A DNA stretch of 55,455 nucleotides from an uncultured Bacteroidales bacterium (GTDB lineage Bacteria > Bacteroidota > Bacteroidia > Bacteroidales > F082). The stretch is from NCBI GenBank assembly GCA_947305795.1, contig CAMZEK010000012.1, positions 1 through 55,455 on the forward strand, read 5' to 3'. This document shows, piece after piece, positions 31,988 to 40,848 of the stretch (positions are counted from its first letter, which is position 1; each line of letters begins with the position of its first letter). The translations under genes were made by a program, and so were the position numbers. The notes beneath the pieces were generated by a model, which saw only the letters and a program-made list of their open reading frames with translations, was not told where the DNA came from and searched no databases.

Positions 31988-32999
31988 GGTTGGCAGCCTC
32001 CTTTCCTTCCGCTTCAGCCAGTTTCAAGTTCCTTTGCTGGGTCTCTTCCTTGGCCTTCATGTCCTGATAATGGGCATAGCTCTCGTTTACGAAGTCTGTC
32101 ATGTTGTTCATGGCAATGTCGTTTTCAAGGTTACTCGCATTGTATTTCGCAAACTTCACCAAATCAGCGATTTCCATCGTATCTTTGAGCTTGTTGTAAG
32201 CCTCCGTCGAGAAACGCAGCGGCTTGATTTCCTCCAAGATGTCATCGGTGGTCATTTCGACCGCATTCACGCCAAACTGTCCCTCGATGTACTCGCGGGC
32301 GATATCGGTCAGCATGGAGAAATACTCCTTCACCTTACCCGATTGCCAAAGCTTTTGTTGGCGCAAGTTTTCGAGGTCGTTGATGGCCTTAGTGTAAGGC
32401 GGAATCACAGGGCCTTTGATGATGTTGCCGTCTGCATCGATTTTCGGCTTGCGGCGCTTGACGAAGAGCCAGATGCCGAGACCCACCAGCACAGCAAGCA
32501 AGGCGACCAAAATCCACGGAAACACCTCTTTCATACGTATGGGTGCGGCAATCGGCTCCACGATGGGCTTATAAGGCTGCAAAGTATCCACAACCATCGT
32601 AGTAGCATATAAATCAATGGGTTCCGTGAAAGCTTTCAGGCGCATCGGGTCGTCAAACGACTTGGCGTATGTAAGACCCACGGCGGGCAACTGGATTTGG
32701 CCCGTGTCGAAAGTCATTAACGTAAGTTGCTGCTGCACAATGACATTGCTGTCCGCATCGGCGGTACGCTCCACATTGCCGCGTTTGATGATGTCGATTT
32801 GCTCCGACAACGTGTCCGTCATAAAATCATTCCATTCCACAAACCAACCGTAAGGCACTTTCAGGCTCAAATCGAGCGTGAAAGGCTTGCCTACTTGCAC
32901 TTTTGTGTCGCTGACTTTGCCTTCCACCTCCACTTGTTGCGCCTTGAAATGGCCACACAAGGCAAATATCGCCATCAAAAACAAAATGGTTTTCTTCAT
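31980..32999 (-). CDS. Bat-operon periplasmic/membrane protein (DUF4381/BatI-like position)
   Basis: A 339-residue protein with a signal peptide (KTILFLMAIFALCGHFKAQ), a beta-rich periplasmic part (21-165), one transmembrane helix (PWILVALLAVLVGLGIWLFV, about 178) and a helical cytoplasmic part (230-320). Its position between the DUF58 gene and batA matches the unnamed component seen in many Bat operons. Both ends overlap neighbours (32996-32999 and 31980-31987). Function unknown beyond the operon context. Confidence 0.75.
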   Translation of the reverse strand: MKKTILFLMAIFALCGHFKAQQVEVEGKVSDTKVQVGKPFTLDLSLKVPYGWFVEWNDFMTDTLSEQIDIIKRGNVERTADADSNVIVQQQLTLMTFDTGQIQLPAVGLTYAKSFDDPMRLKAFTEPIDLYATTMVVDTLQPYKPIVEPIAAPIRMKEVFPWILVALLAVLVGLGIWLFVKRRKPKIDADGNIIKGPVIPPYTKAINDLENLRQQKLWQSGKVKEYFSMLTDIAREYIEGQFGVNAVEMTTDDILEEIKPLRFSTEAYNKLKDTMEIADLVKFAKYNASNLENDIAMNNMTDFVNESYAHYQDMKAKEETQQRNLKLAEAEGKEAANHV

Positions 33000-33874
33000 C
33001 TTCTTGCCTCCCTTTTCTTGAAGAGTTGCATCAAAGGTTTTACATAGTCTTCATCGGTGTAAATCAACGAGTTGTCGATGCCGTGTTTGGTAAATTCGCG
33101 GTTGAGTTCCGCCGATTTGTACTGAATCATTTGGCGGTAGGCTTCGTTCCATGCGCGGCTTGAGGTGTCCACCCAGCGTTCCTTGCCCGTCTCCGAGTCG
33201 CGGAACTTCACCAAACCCACCTTCGGGATGTCCATCTCGCGGCGGTCTGTGATGCGCAACGCGACCAAGTCATGCTTGTTGGCACAAATCTGCATCTCCT
33301 TCTCGAAGCTCTTGTCTGTCATGAAGTCGGAAATAAGGAAGGCCGTGGTGCGGCGCTTGATGGCCGAAGTCAGGAAGCGCAAGCCTTCGCCGAGGTCGGT
33401 GCCTCGTTCCGTCGGCTCAAAATCAACGATCTCGCGGATGATACGCAAGATATGCGAACTGCCCTTCTTCGGCGGAATGAATTTCTCAATCTTGCTGCTG
33501 AAGAAAATGACGCCCACCTTGTCGTTGTTCTGGATGGCAGAAAACGCCAAAACTGCTGCCAATTCGGCAGTCAAGTCGCGCTTCGACTGCGTTTGCGAGC
33601 CGAAGTCATTGGAACCCGACACGTCGATGAGCAGCATCACCGTCATCTCACGCTCTTCCTCGAAAATCTTGACGAAAGGCTTGTTGAAACGGGCGGTGAC
33701 GTTCCAGTCGATGTTGCGGATGTCGTCGCCGTACTCGTACTCTCGCACCTCGCTGAAGGTCATACCACGTCCTTTGAAGGCGCTGTGGTACTGCCCCGAA
33801 AAGATGTGGTTCGAGAGGCCCCGCGTCTTGATTTCGATTTTGCGGACTTTTTTGAATATTTCTGTTGATTCCAT
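32996..33874 (-). CDS. DUF58 domain protein of the MoxR/Bat operon
   Basis: A 292-residue DUF58 protein with the signature FSEVREYEYGDDIRNIDWNVTAR near residue 40 and a VWA-like core with LLIDVSGS (about 82). DUF58 proteins are almost always coded next to MoxR. The overlap with the following gene (4 bases) points to coupled translation. Confidence 0.9.
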   Translation of the reverse strand: MESTEIFKKVRKIEIKTRGLSNHIFSGQYHSAFKGRGMTFSEVREYEYGDDIRNIDWNVTARFNKPFVKIFEEEREMTVMLLIDVSGSNDFGSQTQSKRDLTAELAAVLAFSAIQNNDKVGVIFFSSKIEKFIPPKKGSSHILRIIREIVDFEPTERGTDLGEGLRFLTSAIKRRTTAFLISDFMTDKSFEKEMQICANKHDLVALRITDRREMDIPKVGLVKFRDSETGKERWVDTSSRAWNEAYRQMIQYKSAELNREFTKHGIDNSLIYTDEDYVKPLMQLFKKREARR

Positions 33875-33903
33875 AAATAAATCAAACCATTACGATACGT
33901 TTT

Positions 33904-33955
33904 TGGCGGACGCACACGGTGCGTTATTTTAACGGGTGCACGCGGTGCGTCCCTA
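33904..33955. repeat. REP-like palindromes
   Basis: Two linked palindromic units, ACGCAC-ACG-GTGCGT (33910-33924) and a related GTGCACGCGGTGCGTCCC segment, in the 84-base gap between moxR and the DUF58 gene. Related palindromes are at 28286-28304, 34987-34999 and 36403-36415. The GTAGGGACG- core is shared in both orientations. Confidence 0.7.
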
Positions 33956-33958
33956 CGA

Positions 33959-34951
33959 TTACGGGACCTCGACGGTATTCAATATTTCGTTGATGATTTC
34001 TTCGGTCGTAATATTCTCAGCCTCAGCCTCGTAGGTCAAACCGATACGGTGACGCATCACATCAGGAGCCACAGCACGGATGTCCTCGGGAATGACGTAG
34101 CCACGGTGCTTGATGAAGGCATAGGCCTTGGCTGCCAACGCCAAATTGATGGTGGCACGCGGCGAGCCACCGTAGCTAATCATGTTGGCGAACTTCTTCA
34201 ACTTATAATCAGAAGGATAACGCGAGGCGAAGACGATGTCGGTGATGTAATTCTCAATCTTCTCGTCAAGGTAAATCTCGCGGCACACCTCACGGGCGCG
34301 GATGATATCTTCTGGCTTCACCACAGCATTGATTTTCGCGCCAGCACTCGCAATGTTCTGACGCAGAATCAGTTTCTCCTCGTCCTTTTTGGGATAGTTG
34401 ATGACCACCTTCAGCATGAAACGGTCCACCTGAGCCTCAGGCAGCGGATAGGTACCTTCCTGCTCAATGGGGTTTTGCGTGGCCATAACCAAGAATGGGT
34501 CAGGCAGTTGGAAGGTTTCGTCGCCGATAGTCACCTGATGCTCCTGCATGGCTTCAAGTAAAGCGCTCTGCACCTTGGCGGGCGAACGGTTGATTTCGTC
34601 GGCGAGGACAAAGTTGGCGAAGATGGGGCCTCGGCGCACCACAAACTCTTCCTTCTTCTGGCTGTAAATCAGCGTGCCGATGAGGTCGGCAGGCAGCAAA
34701 TCAGGAGTAAATTGGATGCGGGCGAAGTCGGCATCAATGGCACTAGCCATCGACTTGATGGCCAAGGTCTTTGCCAGACCCGGTACACCTTCAAGCAGGA
34801 TGTGACCGTTTGCCAGCAGGCCGATAAGCAGGCGTTCGGTCATCTGTTTCTGTCCGACGATGACCTTGTTCATTTCGAGGTTGATAAGGTCGAGAAATTG
34901 GCTCTCCCTTTGGATTTTTTCGTTCAGTTCACGAATGTCTGTCTCTATCAT
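33959..34951 (-). CDS. moxR: MoxR family AAA+ ATPase
   Basis: A 330-residue AAA+ ATPase with Walker A GVPGLAKT (about residue 55), Walker B LADEINRS (about 115), sensor ATQNPIEQEG (about 152) and arginine finger AQVDRFM. It is the chaperone-like motor that acts on VWA proteins such as BatA/BatB. First gene of the operon running to batE. A minus-strand TACTTTTG -7 box lies at 35030-35023, with a GCCCC-TAC-GGGGC hairpin (34987-34999) in the leader. Confidence 0.92.
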   Translation of the reverse strand: MIETDIRELNEKIQRESQFLDLINLEMNKVIVGQKQMTERLLIGLLANGHILLEGVPGLAKTLAIKSMASAIDADFARIQFTPDLLPADLIGTLIYSQKKEEFVVRRGPIFANFVLADEINRSPAKVQSALLEAMQEHQVTIGDETFQLPDPFLVMATQNPIEQEGTYPLPEAQVDRFMLKVVINYPKKDEEKLILRQNIASAGAKINAVVKPEDIIRAREVCREIYLDEKIENYITDIVFASRYPSDYKLKKFANMISYGGSPRATINLALAAKAYAFIKHRGYVIPEDIRAVAPDVMRHRIGLTYEAEAENITTEEIINEILNTVEVP

Positions 34952-34986
34952 TTTTTTGTTATTTAGTTGTCAGTTATTGTAAGGTC

Positions 34987-35102
34987 GCCCCTACGGGGCT
35001 TTTTCGCTCGTCAAAAAGCGTGCAAAAGTAGTTATTGTCAGATTGAATAACTCCTATTTAATAAAAATATTGCGGGAAAATCATCCTTATTTTCTACTTT
35101 TG
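34987..35102. promoter_or_regulatory. Divergent promoter region, moxR / aspartate kinase
   Basis: Minus-strand TACTTTTG box at 35030-35023 (moxR) and plus-strand TACTTTTG at 35095-35102 (kinase, 20 bases before its ATG). The hairpin GCCCC-TAC-GGGGC plus TTTTT at 34987-35004 lies in the moxR leader. Confidence 0.7.
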
Positions 35103-35121
35103 CAGCATAAACAAATCGATT

Positions 35122-36402
35122 ATGATCCGAAAAATCTATAAATTCGGCGGCGCGTCGGTGAAAGATGCCGATGCTGTGCGCAACTTGGCCGACATTGTAA
35201 GCCAACACAAGGACGAGGACATTATGCTTGTGGTCTCCGCTATGGGCAAGACGACCAACATGTTGGAGAAGGTTTTGGCCGACTTCCGCGAACACGACGG
35301 ACAACTCGGCATGGAGGCCCTGCACGAAGTCATCGCCTACCACGACGGCATCATCAACGGACTTTTCGGCGAGGATGCCAATTCTGATTTTGGCGAGAAC
35401 ATCGCTGGACTTTTCATTGAGCTTTGGGAGAAGCTGCAAAAGACCGACGAGCCCTACGACTACCAATACGACCAAACTGTGTGCTACGGCGAACTCATCT
35501 CGACCAGCATCATCCACGAATACCTCAACAAATGCGACATCCCCACCCGCTGGTTAGATGCCCGGAAATATGTCATCGCCGAGGACGACACCCACTACCG
35601 TGCCGCCAATCCCGACTGGGACGAAACGCGACTGAAAATCAGCAAACTGAACGATGAACATATCAGAGGTATCGTATGCCTGACGCAGGGTTTCATCGGC
35701 GGCACTGCCGATGGCAAACACAGTGTCACCCTCGGGCGCGAAGGCTCCGACTTCACTGCAGCCATCTTCGCCAACTGCCTTGATGCCGAGGAGGTCACCA
35801 TCTGGAAGGATGTGGATGGTCTGCTCAACGCCGACCCAAAACGCTTCGCCGACACGGTTCAGCTACCGCATATCCCCTACTCCGAAGCCATCGAATTGGC
35901 TTTCTATGGTGCCACTGTCATTCACCCCAAAACAATCAAGCCACTGCAAAACAAGGGAATAACACTCAAGGTGCAGTCGTTCTTGAACCCCGACCATGAA
36001 CCTACCGTCATCGATGGAGCGCACCATAGAAATGATGAGAACATTCCTTCCTTCATTGTCAAGGACAACCAAACGCTGGTGTCTATCTCTCCCCGCGACT
36101 ACTCGTTTATGGACGAACGCAACCTGAAAACCATCTTCGCCGTTTGCGCCGACCTGAACATCCACGCCAACATGATCCAGACCTCCGCCTTGATGCTCTC
36201 GTTCTGCTTCGATAGCGACAAAACCAAGCTAAAGCAACTGATGGCCAACCTCAAAGAAGATTTCAGCATCAAATACAATGATGGGCTGCAATTGTTCACC
36301 ATCAGACACTACACGGATGATTCGGAGCAAGATTTCATCAAGGGTCGGAAAATCCTCATCAAACAAGGAAGTCGCTCAACTTTACAATTCGTATTAAGTT
36401 AA
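35122..36402 (+). CDS. lysC: Monofunctional aspartate kinase
   Basis: Phosphorylates aspartate, the first step toward lysine, threonine, methionine and diaminopimelate. The 426-residue protein begins with the substrate signature KFGGASVKDADAVR (residue 7), contains TLGREGSDFTAA (about 202) and DVDGLLNADPKRF, and ends in ACT-type regulatory domains (from about 305). No homoserine dehydrogenase is fused. Promoter TACTTTTG at 35095-35102. Confidence 0.88.
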   Translation: MIRKIYKFGGASVKDADAVRNLADIVSQHKDEDIMLVVSAMGKTTNMLEKVLADFREHDGQLGMEALHEVIAYHDGIINGLFGEDANSDFGENIAGLFIELWEKLQKTDEPYDYQYDQTVCYGELISTSIIHEYLNKCDIPTRWLDARKYVIAEDDTHYRAANPDWDETRLKISKLNDEHIRGIVCLTQGFIGGTADGKHSVTLGREGSDFTAAIFANCLDAEEVTIWKDVDGLLNADPKRFADTVQLPHIPYSEAIELAFYGATVIHPKTIKPLQNKGITLKVQSFLNPDHEPTVIDGAHHRNDENIPSFIVKDNQTLVSISPRDYSFMDERNLKTIFAVCADLNIHANMIQTSALMLSFCFDSDKTKLKQLMANLKEDFSIKYNDGLQLFTIRHYTDDSEQDFIKGRKILIKQGSRSTLQFVLS

Positions 36403-36443
36403 GTCCCGTAGGGACGACGGAACTTAGGCAGGAATCCCTGCCT
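36403..36443. repeat. Short palindromes between aspartate kinase and tsaA
   Basis: GTCCC-GTA-GGGAC (36403-36415) and AGGCAGG-AATC-CCTGCCT (36426-36443), the second followed by CAAAAAAA. The first shares the GTAGGGACG core of the other REP-like units. Confidence 0.55.
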
Positions 36444-36458
36444 CAAAAAAACAAACAG

Positions 36459-37127
36459 TTGAAAATCATTGCCCACATAGAAACCGATTTCCCGACCAAG
36501 TTCGGCATTCCGAGGCAGAGTGGCATCGTGGCTTCGTTGCAGGGGCGCATCATTTTTGAGCCGGAATACCGCAATACGGAGGCCGTACGTGGTTTGGAGG
36601 AGTTTTCACACATTTGGTTGATTTGGGAGTTTTCAGAGGCTGTGCGCGACACTTGGTCGCCGACGGTGCGCCCACCGCGATTGGGCGGCAATGTCCGCAA
36701 AGGGGTGTTCGCCACGCGCTCGCCCTTCCGACCCAATCCCATCGGGCTTTCGTCGGTGAAGCTGGAACACATCGAAATCGACCCAAAACTCGGTCCTGTT
36801 TTGTATGTTTCAGGCGCAGACCTGATGGATGACACGCCCATCTACGACATCAAGCCCTACATCGCCTACACCGACAGTCACCCAGAGGCCGTCAGCGGAT
36901 TCGCCTCGAAACCAGCGGAATACCTTTTGGAAGTCGATTTTCCTGAAAACTTGTTGGAAAAAGTGCCTTCCTCTCAACGTGAAAGCCTTATTGAAGTGTT
37001 GGCCCATGACCCAAGACCTCAATACCAAGATGATCCCGAACGCGTATATGGTATGGTTTTCGGCGGAATGGAAGTAAAGTTCCGCGTAGAAAATAGGCAA
37101 CTTATTGTGCTGAATTTAAACGATTAA
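36459..37127 (+). CDS. tsaA: TsaA/TrmO-type tRNA (t6A) N6-methyltransferase
   Basis: A 222-residue protein of the YaeB/TrmO family, which methylates t6A37 in tRNA-Thr using SAM. Family segments present: PRQSGIVASLQGRI, EFSHIWLIWEF, RPPRLGGNVRKGVFATRS-PFRPNPIGLS and DLMDDTPIYDIKPYIAY. The start is a TTG; no ATG fits. The stop overlaps the convergent SGNH-like gene by 4 bases. Confidence 0.88.
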   Translation: MKIIAHIETDFPTKFGIPRQSGIVASLQGRIIFEPEYRNTEAVRGLEEFSHIWLIWEFSEAVRDTWSPTVRPPRLGGNVRKGVFATRSPFRPNPIGLSSVKLEHIEIDPKLGPVLYVSGADLMDDTPIYDIKPYIAYTDSHPEAVSGFASKPAEYLLEVDFPENLLEKVPSSQRESLIEVLAHDPRPQYQDDPERVYGMVFGGMEVKFRVENRQLIVLNLND

Positions 37128-38596
37128 CGATCCGATTCTCCTTTCACTCCAGTCTTCATGTATGCTGGCCGAAATGAGATGTCCAAGCCTTTCACAGAAA
37201 CAGGTGCCGCAAAAGGATTGTACACAAAAATCTTAAAATGCCGCGCCGAACGTAAAACCGAATCCACAGGCAAGGTGAAAGTAACAAAATCCCATTGCCC
37301 GACCGCCGTTATCTTATCTTGGATTGGATAGTATATTGCATTGCTATTCTCCTCAGAATCATACCATTGCACAGCAAGCACAGCCTCATGTGAACGGTCT
37401 TTTTGGCAAACCTCGAACTCCACATTGACCTTCTCCCAATCGGGATGGAGGTCGGCAGTGGGCATATCCAATGTGTAGCTATAAGGTTGCGCTGCGTCAA
37501 TGCTGATGGCATCGCGGAAATAGAAATGACCGTCGTCGGCGACCACAGAACAAGTATCATCAAAAGCATCTGGATACAATTCCTTCAATGCCAATGCAAT
37601 ACGCCGCGCAACAATATGTCGGCCCTCTGCATAATAATGCTCCGTCGTCCAGTTTTGGTCAATGAAATTGACATCGCGAACAAGATTCAAGTTATCCACC
37701 ACCGTGACATGTTCCAACGCACCATAACGTTTTACCAAATAATCGCGGTTCATCTTCATCAGGAAAATCAAGTCCTTGCCCACCAATTCGTTGGCCTTGT
37801 CCACATTCTCAGGCAAGAGATTGAAAATCAAGTTCCAACCTCTTTTTTGACATAAATCCACAATGGCGTCGAAATCCTTGATGCGCGGATTGTCATCCTT
37901 GATTTGGAAGGCGTATGCTTTGATGTAATGACAGGCCAAAATGGTCAAATCCTGGTCATAATTCCCATGCACATCAACAAAACCATGTCGATTCATCGCC
38001 ATATCCCATTGATTGGTTGTTTTCCATTCAAAATCGTATGGAAACTCAATCGGGTCGCTTTTCCAATGCTTGTTAACGATTTTGTCCCATTCCGCTTCAC
38101 TGCGAATCGGATACGCCTTGAAAGCCAGCAAGAAACGGTTCACCAAAGGAGGATAATCCTTCAACAATACCAATTGCTTTTGCAATGGCGTTTCCAAATT
38201 GGAGTAAATCCATCCCGCATCAAAGGAGCGCAGGTTCATCGTGACTACCACGGTCTCCACGGCGGACTTTTTCGGAATTTGCTTCAGCAGGTTGTAATAG
38301 ATTTCCGCGTGCGAGGCATCCTTGGTCATGTCACCACAGCGGAGGTTAGGGAAATACGCCCAAACCATGTCGCTGATTTTCCGCTGGTCGCTTTCGGCCC
38401 AGCCGTAGGTGCGGTTCGACGACTCGCCGAGATACACGATGCGACAACTATCGGCCACCACCTGACGAGGCAGGTTGACCATGTCGGAATGCGCCTGCAA
38501 GTCCTTTTCGTAGAACCACTTGGAATAGACCCAGTTCATGGCCACAAGCAGCATTGCAACGATCCCTATGCGTATCAACAACTTCTTCATGGTCAA
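37124..38596 (-). CDS. DltD/AlgJ-like (SGNH-type) membrane-anchored partner of MBOAT
   Basis: A 490-residue protein with an N-terminal membrane anchor (LLIRIGIVAMLLVAMNWV) and an extracytoplasmic region with an SGNH-like first block YLGESSNRTYGW (about residue 54) and a late TEHYYAEGRHIVARR segment that could supply the His. The start overlaps the end of the MBOAT gene by 4 bases. This pairing is typical of O-acyltransferase systems such as AlgI/AlgJ and DltB/DltD, where the partner passes the acyl group to a surface glycan. The actual substrate is unknown. Confidence 0.7.
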   Translation of the reverse strand: MTMKKLLIRIGIVAMLLVAMNWVYSKWFYEKDLQAHSDMVNLPRQVVADSCRIVYLGESSNRTYGWAESDQRKISDMVWAYFPNLRCGDMTKDASHAEIYYNLLKQIPKKSAVETVVVTMNLRSFDAGWIYSNLETPLQKQLVLLKDYPPLVNRFLLAFKAYPIRSEAEWDKIVNKHWKSDPIEFPYDFEWKTTNQWDMAMNRHGFVDVHGNYDQDLTILACHYIKAYAFQIKDDNPRIKDFDAIVDLCQKRGWNLIFNLLPENVDKANELVGKDLIFLMKMNRDYLVKRYGALEHVTVVDNLNLVRDVNFIDQNWTTEHYYAEGRHIVARRIALALKELYPDAFDDTCSVVADDGHFYFRDAISIDAAQPYSYTLDMPTADLHPDWEKVNVEFEVCQKDRSHEAVLAVQWYDSEENSNAIYYPIQDKITAVGQWDFVTFTLPVDSVLRSARHFKIFVYNPFAAPVSVKGLDISFRPAYMKTGVKGESDR

Positions 38597-40011
38597 AACT
38601 GGAAATAGATGAATGGGAAACTATTGACACTCGAACACGCGATGACCAAGAAGATGAGCAAAGCGTATATTAACCACCTGACAATCATTGGTTTGTCCTC
38701 GCACCACGCATCGAAACGGGTGTTGAAAAGCAGCAAGTCGGAAAGGATAAACAGACCGAGATAGAGCCATACTTCCGGCTTGACAGCCAGACTTTGTCCA
38801 CCATCGAAATTGGTGACCGCCGCCGCGAAAATGTCGCGCATATTGGCGAAATCGGTGGCACGAAACATCACCCAAAACAGCGTGACCAACACGAAAGTCT
38901 TCGCAATACGCAGCACATCTATGCTGACACTCAACCACTTGGACTTGGGTTCCAATGTCGGGACATGCTGTTTCAGCGCCTTCTCGACGATATGCAGCAA
39001 GCCGTGCGCGAAGCCCCAAAACAGGAAAGTCCAGGCCGCGCCGTGCCAAATGCCACTCAGCACAAAAACGACCATGATGTTGAATGCCCATCGCCCAAAT
39101 TTCACACGGCTGCCGCCCAAGGGTATGTAAACATAGTCGCGGAACCAAGTGGAGAGCGAGATGTGCCAACGGTGCCAAAACTCGCCGATGTTCTTGGCCA
39201 AATAAGGTGTGCGGAAGTTGTCACTGATGTCGAAACCCATCAGTTTGGCACTGCCCAAGGCAATCGTGGAATAGCCAAAGAAGTCGCAATAAATCTGGAA
39301 ACTATAGAACGCCATGGCCAGCATGACACTCCATGAGTTGTATTCCGCTGGATTGGCATACACCTCATCGACATACGCGCCCAAATGGTCGGCTACCACC
39401 ATCTTGATGAACAAGCCGAACAGGATGAGCCTCATACCTTTAGAGATGTTCTCGTAACGGAAGTCTTTATGTTCGTGCAGTTGCCTCAAGAGGTTGCCTG
39501 GTCGCTCAATAGGTCCGGTGACCAACTGCGGGAAAAACATCACATAAAGCGAGTAATAACCGAAGTGCCGCTCCGCCTTTTGGTGGCCACGATACACTTC
39601 GATGACATAGCTCATGCTTTGGAAGGTATGGAACGACAAGCCGATGGGCAAGATGATATTCACCGTAGTATGTACATCCAGCCCAAGCTTTTGGCACAGC
39701 CACACAAAATTGTCGTTGATAAAACCTAAATACTTGAAAATGAACAACACCAACAGCGTCGAAACAATGCTGATGACGAGAAAGGTCTTTTTCTTCTTAG
39801 GTTCGTTTTCATGCTTTTCCATCAAAAGGCCCGCCGAATAGTCAATGACGATGGTGACAAGCAGGATGAGGATGTACCTGGGTACAAACCACATGTAGAA
39901 CACGCAGCTCGCCGCAAGTAACATGAACCAGCGCGCCTTTTGTGGCAACAGGTAAAACAGCAGCACCACAATAGGCAGGAAGATGACAAACTCTATGGAG
40001 TTAAAGACCAT
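38593..40011 (-). CDS. MBOAT family O-acyltransferase (AlgI/DltB-like)
   Basis: A 472-residue polytopic protein with many hydrophobic helices and the MBOAT catalytic region VFVLSGIWHGAAWTFLFWG (His about residue 327). Conserved LPIGLSFHTFQSMSY and GPIERPGNLL segments fit AlgI. MBOATs move acyl groups across or at the membrane to a glycan. It lies 19 bases after the Omp28-like gene and overlaps its SGNH-like partner. Confidence 0.88.
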   Translation of the reverse strand: MVFNSIEFVIFLPIVVLLFYLLPQKARWFMLLAASCVFYMWFVPRYILILLVTIVIDYSAGLLMEKHENEPKKKKTFLVISIVSTLLVLFIFKYLGFINDNFVWLCQKLGLDVHTTVNIILPIGLSFHTFQSMSYVIEVYRGHQKAERHFGYYSLYVMFFPQLVTGPIERPGNLLRQLHEHKDFRYENISKGMRLILFGLFIKMVVADHLGAYVDEVYANPAEYNSWSVMLAMAFYSFQIYCDFFGYSTIALGSAKLMGFDISDNFRTPYLAKNIGEFWHRWHISLSTWFRDYVYIPLGGSRVKFGRWAFNIMVVFVLSGIWHGAAWTFLFWGFAHGLLHIVEKALKQHVPTLEPKSKWLSVSIDVLRIAKTFVLVTLFWVMFRATDFANMRDIFAAAVTNFDGGQSLAVKPEVWLYLGLFILSDLLLFNTRFDAWCEDKPMIVRWLIYALLIFLVIACSSVNSFPFIYFQF

Positions 40012-40030
40012 ATAATTCTCTCAATCACAG

Positions 40031-40837
40031 TTACTTAACCTTATCCATCGTCGTATGCATAATCTTGCCATCCGACTTGTCGTAGATGTAGGTCAGAACG
40101 TAGCATTGGTCGACGTTGTAAATGGAATCCAACACGATGCTGTTGTTTATAGTAAAGTCGTCATCCACATAGAAGGAGCCACTGGAAACAAGTTGCCCAT
40201 CGGCACCGTTCAACGTGCCACGGAACACGTTGCGGAACACATACTCCTTGTTCACACCACCTGGAACGGTTTGCCAGCCGACGATGCTGTCCTCCACGAG
40301 GCAGACCGTGGCGTAATACTGACCCTCGCCATCACCCGTGGGATAGAAATGGTTTTCCACGCTCAGGAGACGGGAAGCCTCGTCGTAGGTGTTGAAGGTT
40401 AAAATGTCGAATAGCTGGACTTCACTCAGCGCGTTAGCCACTGGCGTGTCTATTTGCTCCACGTTGAGCGTGTTACCATCCGTAAGTGCCACATGGTCAA
40501 CGGCAAACAAGGGATTGGAATCGTGGTTGTTATACCATTCAGTGCCTTCATCGGTGAGAAAATCCGGGAACTGACCCATCGGCGTTGCTAAATAGCCTGC
40601 ATGAACACTCATGATGAAAATACAGTCTTCGCCCAAACGGTGCTGAAGCTCATGGGCATACTCCGCCGCCTCAGGACAATTCACGCAACGCGCACCCGTA
40701 AAGTCTTTGATGAGCACAGTCTTGCTGCCGCCTGTAGGTGCATAGGGCTTGTGTGTATTGTTGATGTCGATTTTGTCGCAGCCTATTGCTAAAAATACCA
40801 AGGCTGCCATGATTGTAATTATGGATAACTTTTTCAT
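40031..40837 (-). CDS. Omp28-related lipoprotein with thioredoxin-like CxxC
   Basis: A 268-residue lipoprotein: lipobox FLAIGC at residues 15-20, then a thioredoxin-like segment with KDFTGARCVNCPEA (CxxC). The later domain (about 150-268) is beta-rich as in Omp28 of Porphyromonas. Probably at the outer membrane. It follows the DUF6029 gene by 11 bases and the TlpA-like gene precedes both, suggesting a redox or surface-assembly role in common. Confidence 0.82.
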   Translation of the reverse strand: MKKLSIITIMAALVFLAIGCDKIDINNTHKPYAPTGGSKTVLIKDFTGARCVNCPEAAEYAHELQHRLGEDCIFIMSVHAGYLATPMGQFPDFLTDEGTEWYNNHDSNPLFAVDHVALTDGNTLNVEQIDTPVANALSEVQLFDILTFNTYDEASRLLSVENHFYPTGDGEGQYYATVCLVEDSIVGWQTVPGGVNKEYVFRNVFRGTLNGADGQLVSSGSFYVDDDFTINNSIVLDSIYNVDQCYVLTYIYDKSDGKIMHTTMDKVK

Positions 40838-40848
40838 TGTTAGTCAGT

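Noticed and set aside
33165-33932. Long frame opposite the DUF58 gene
   Set aside because: No domain or signal features; the DUF58 motifs are on the minus strand.
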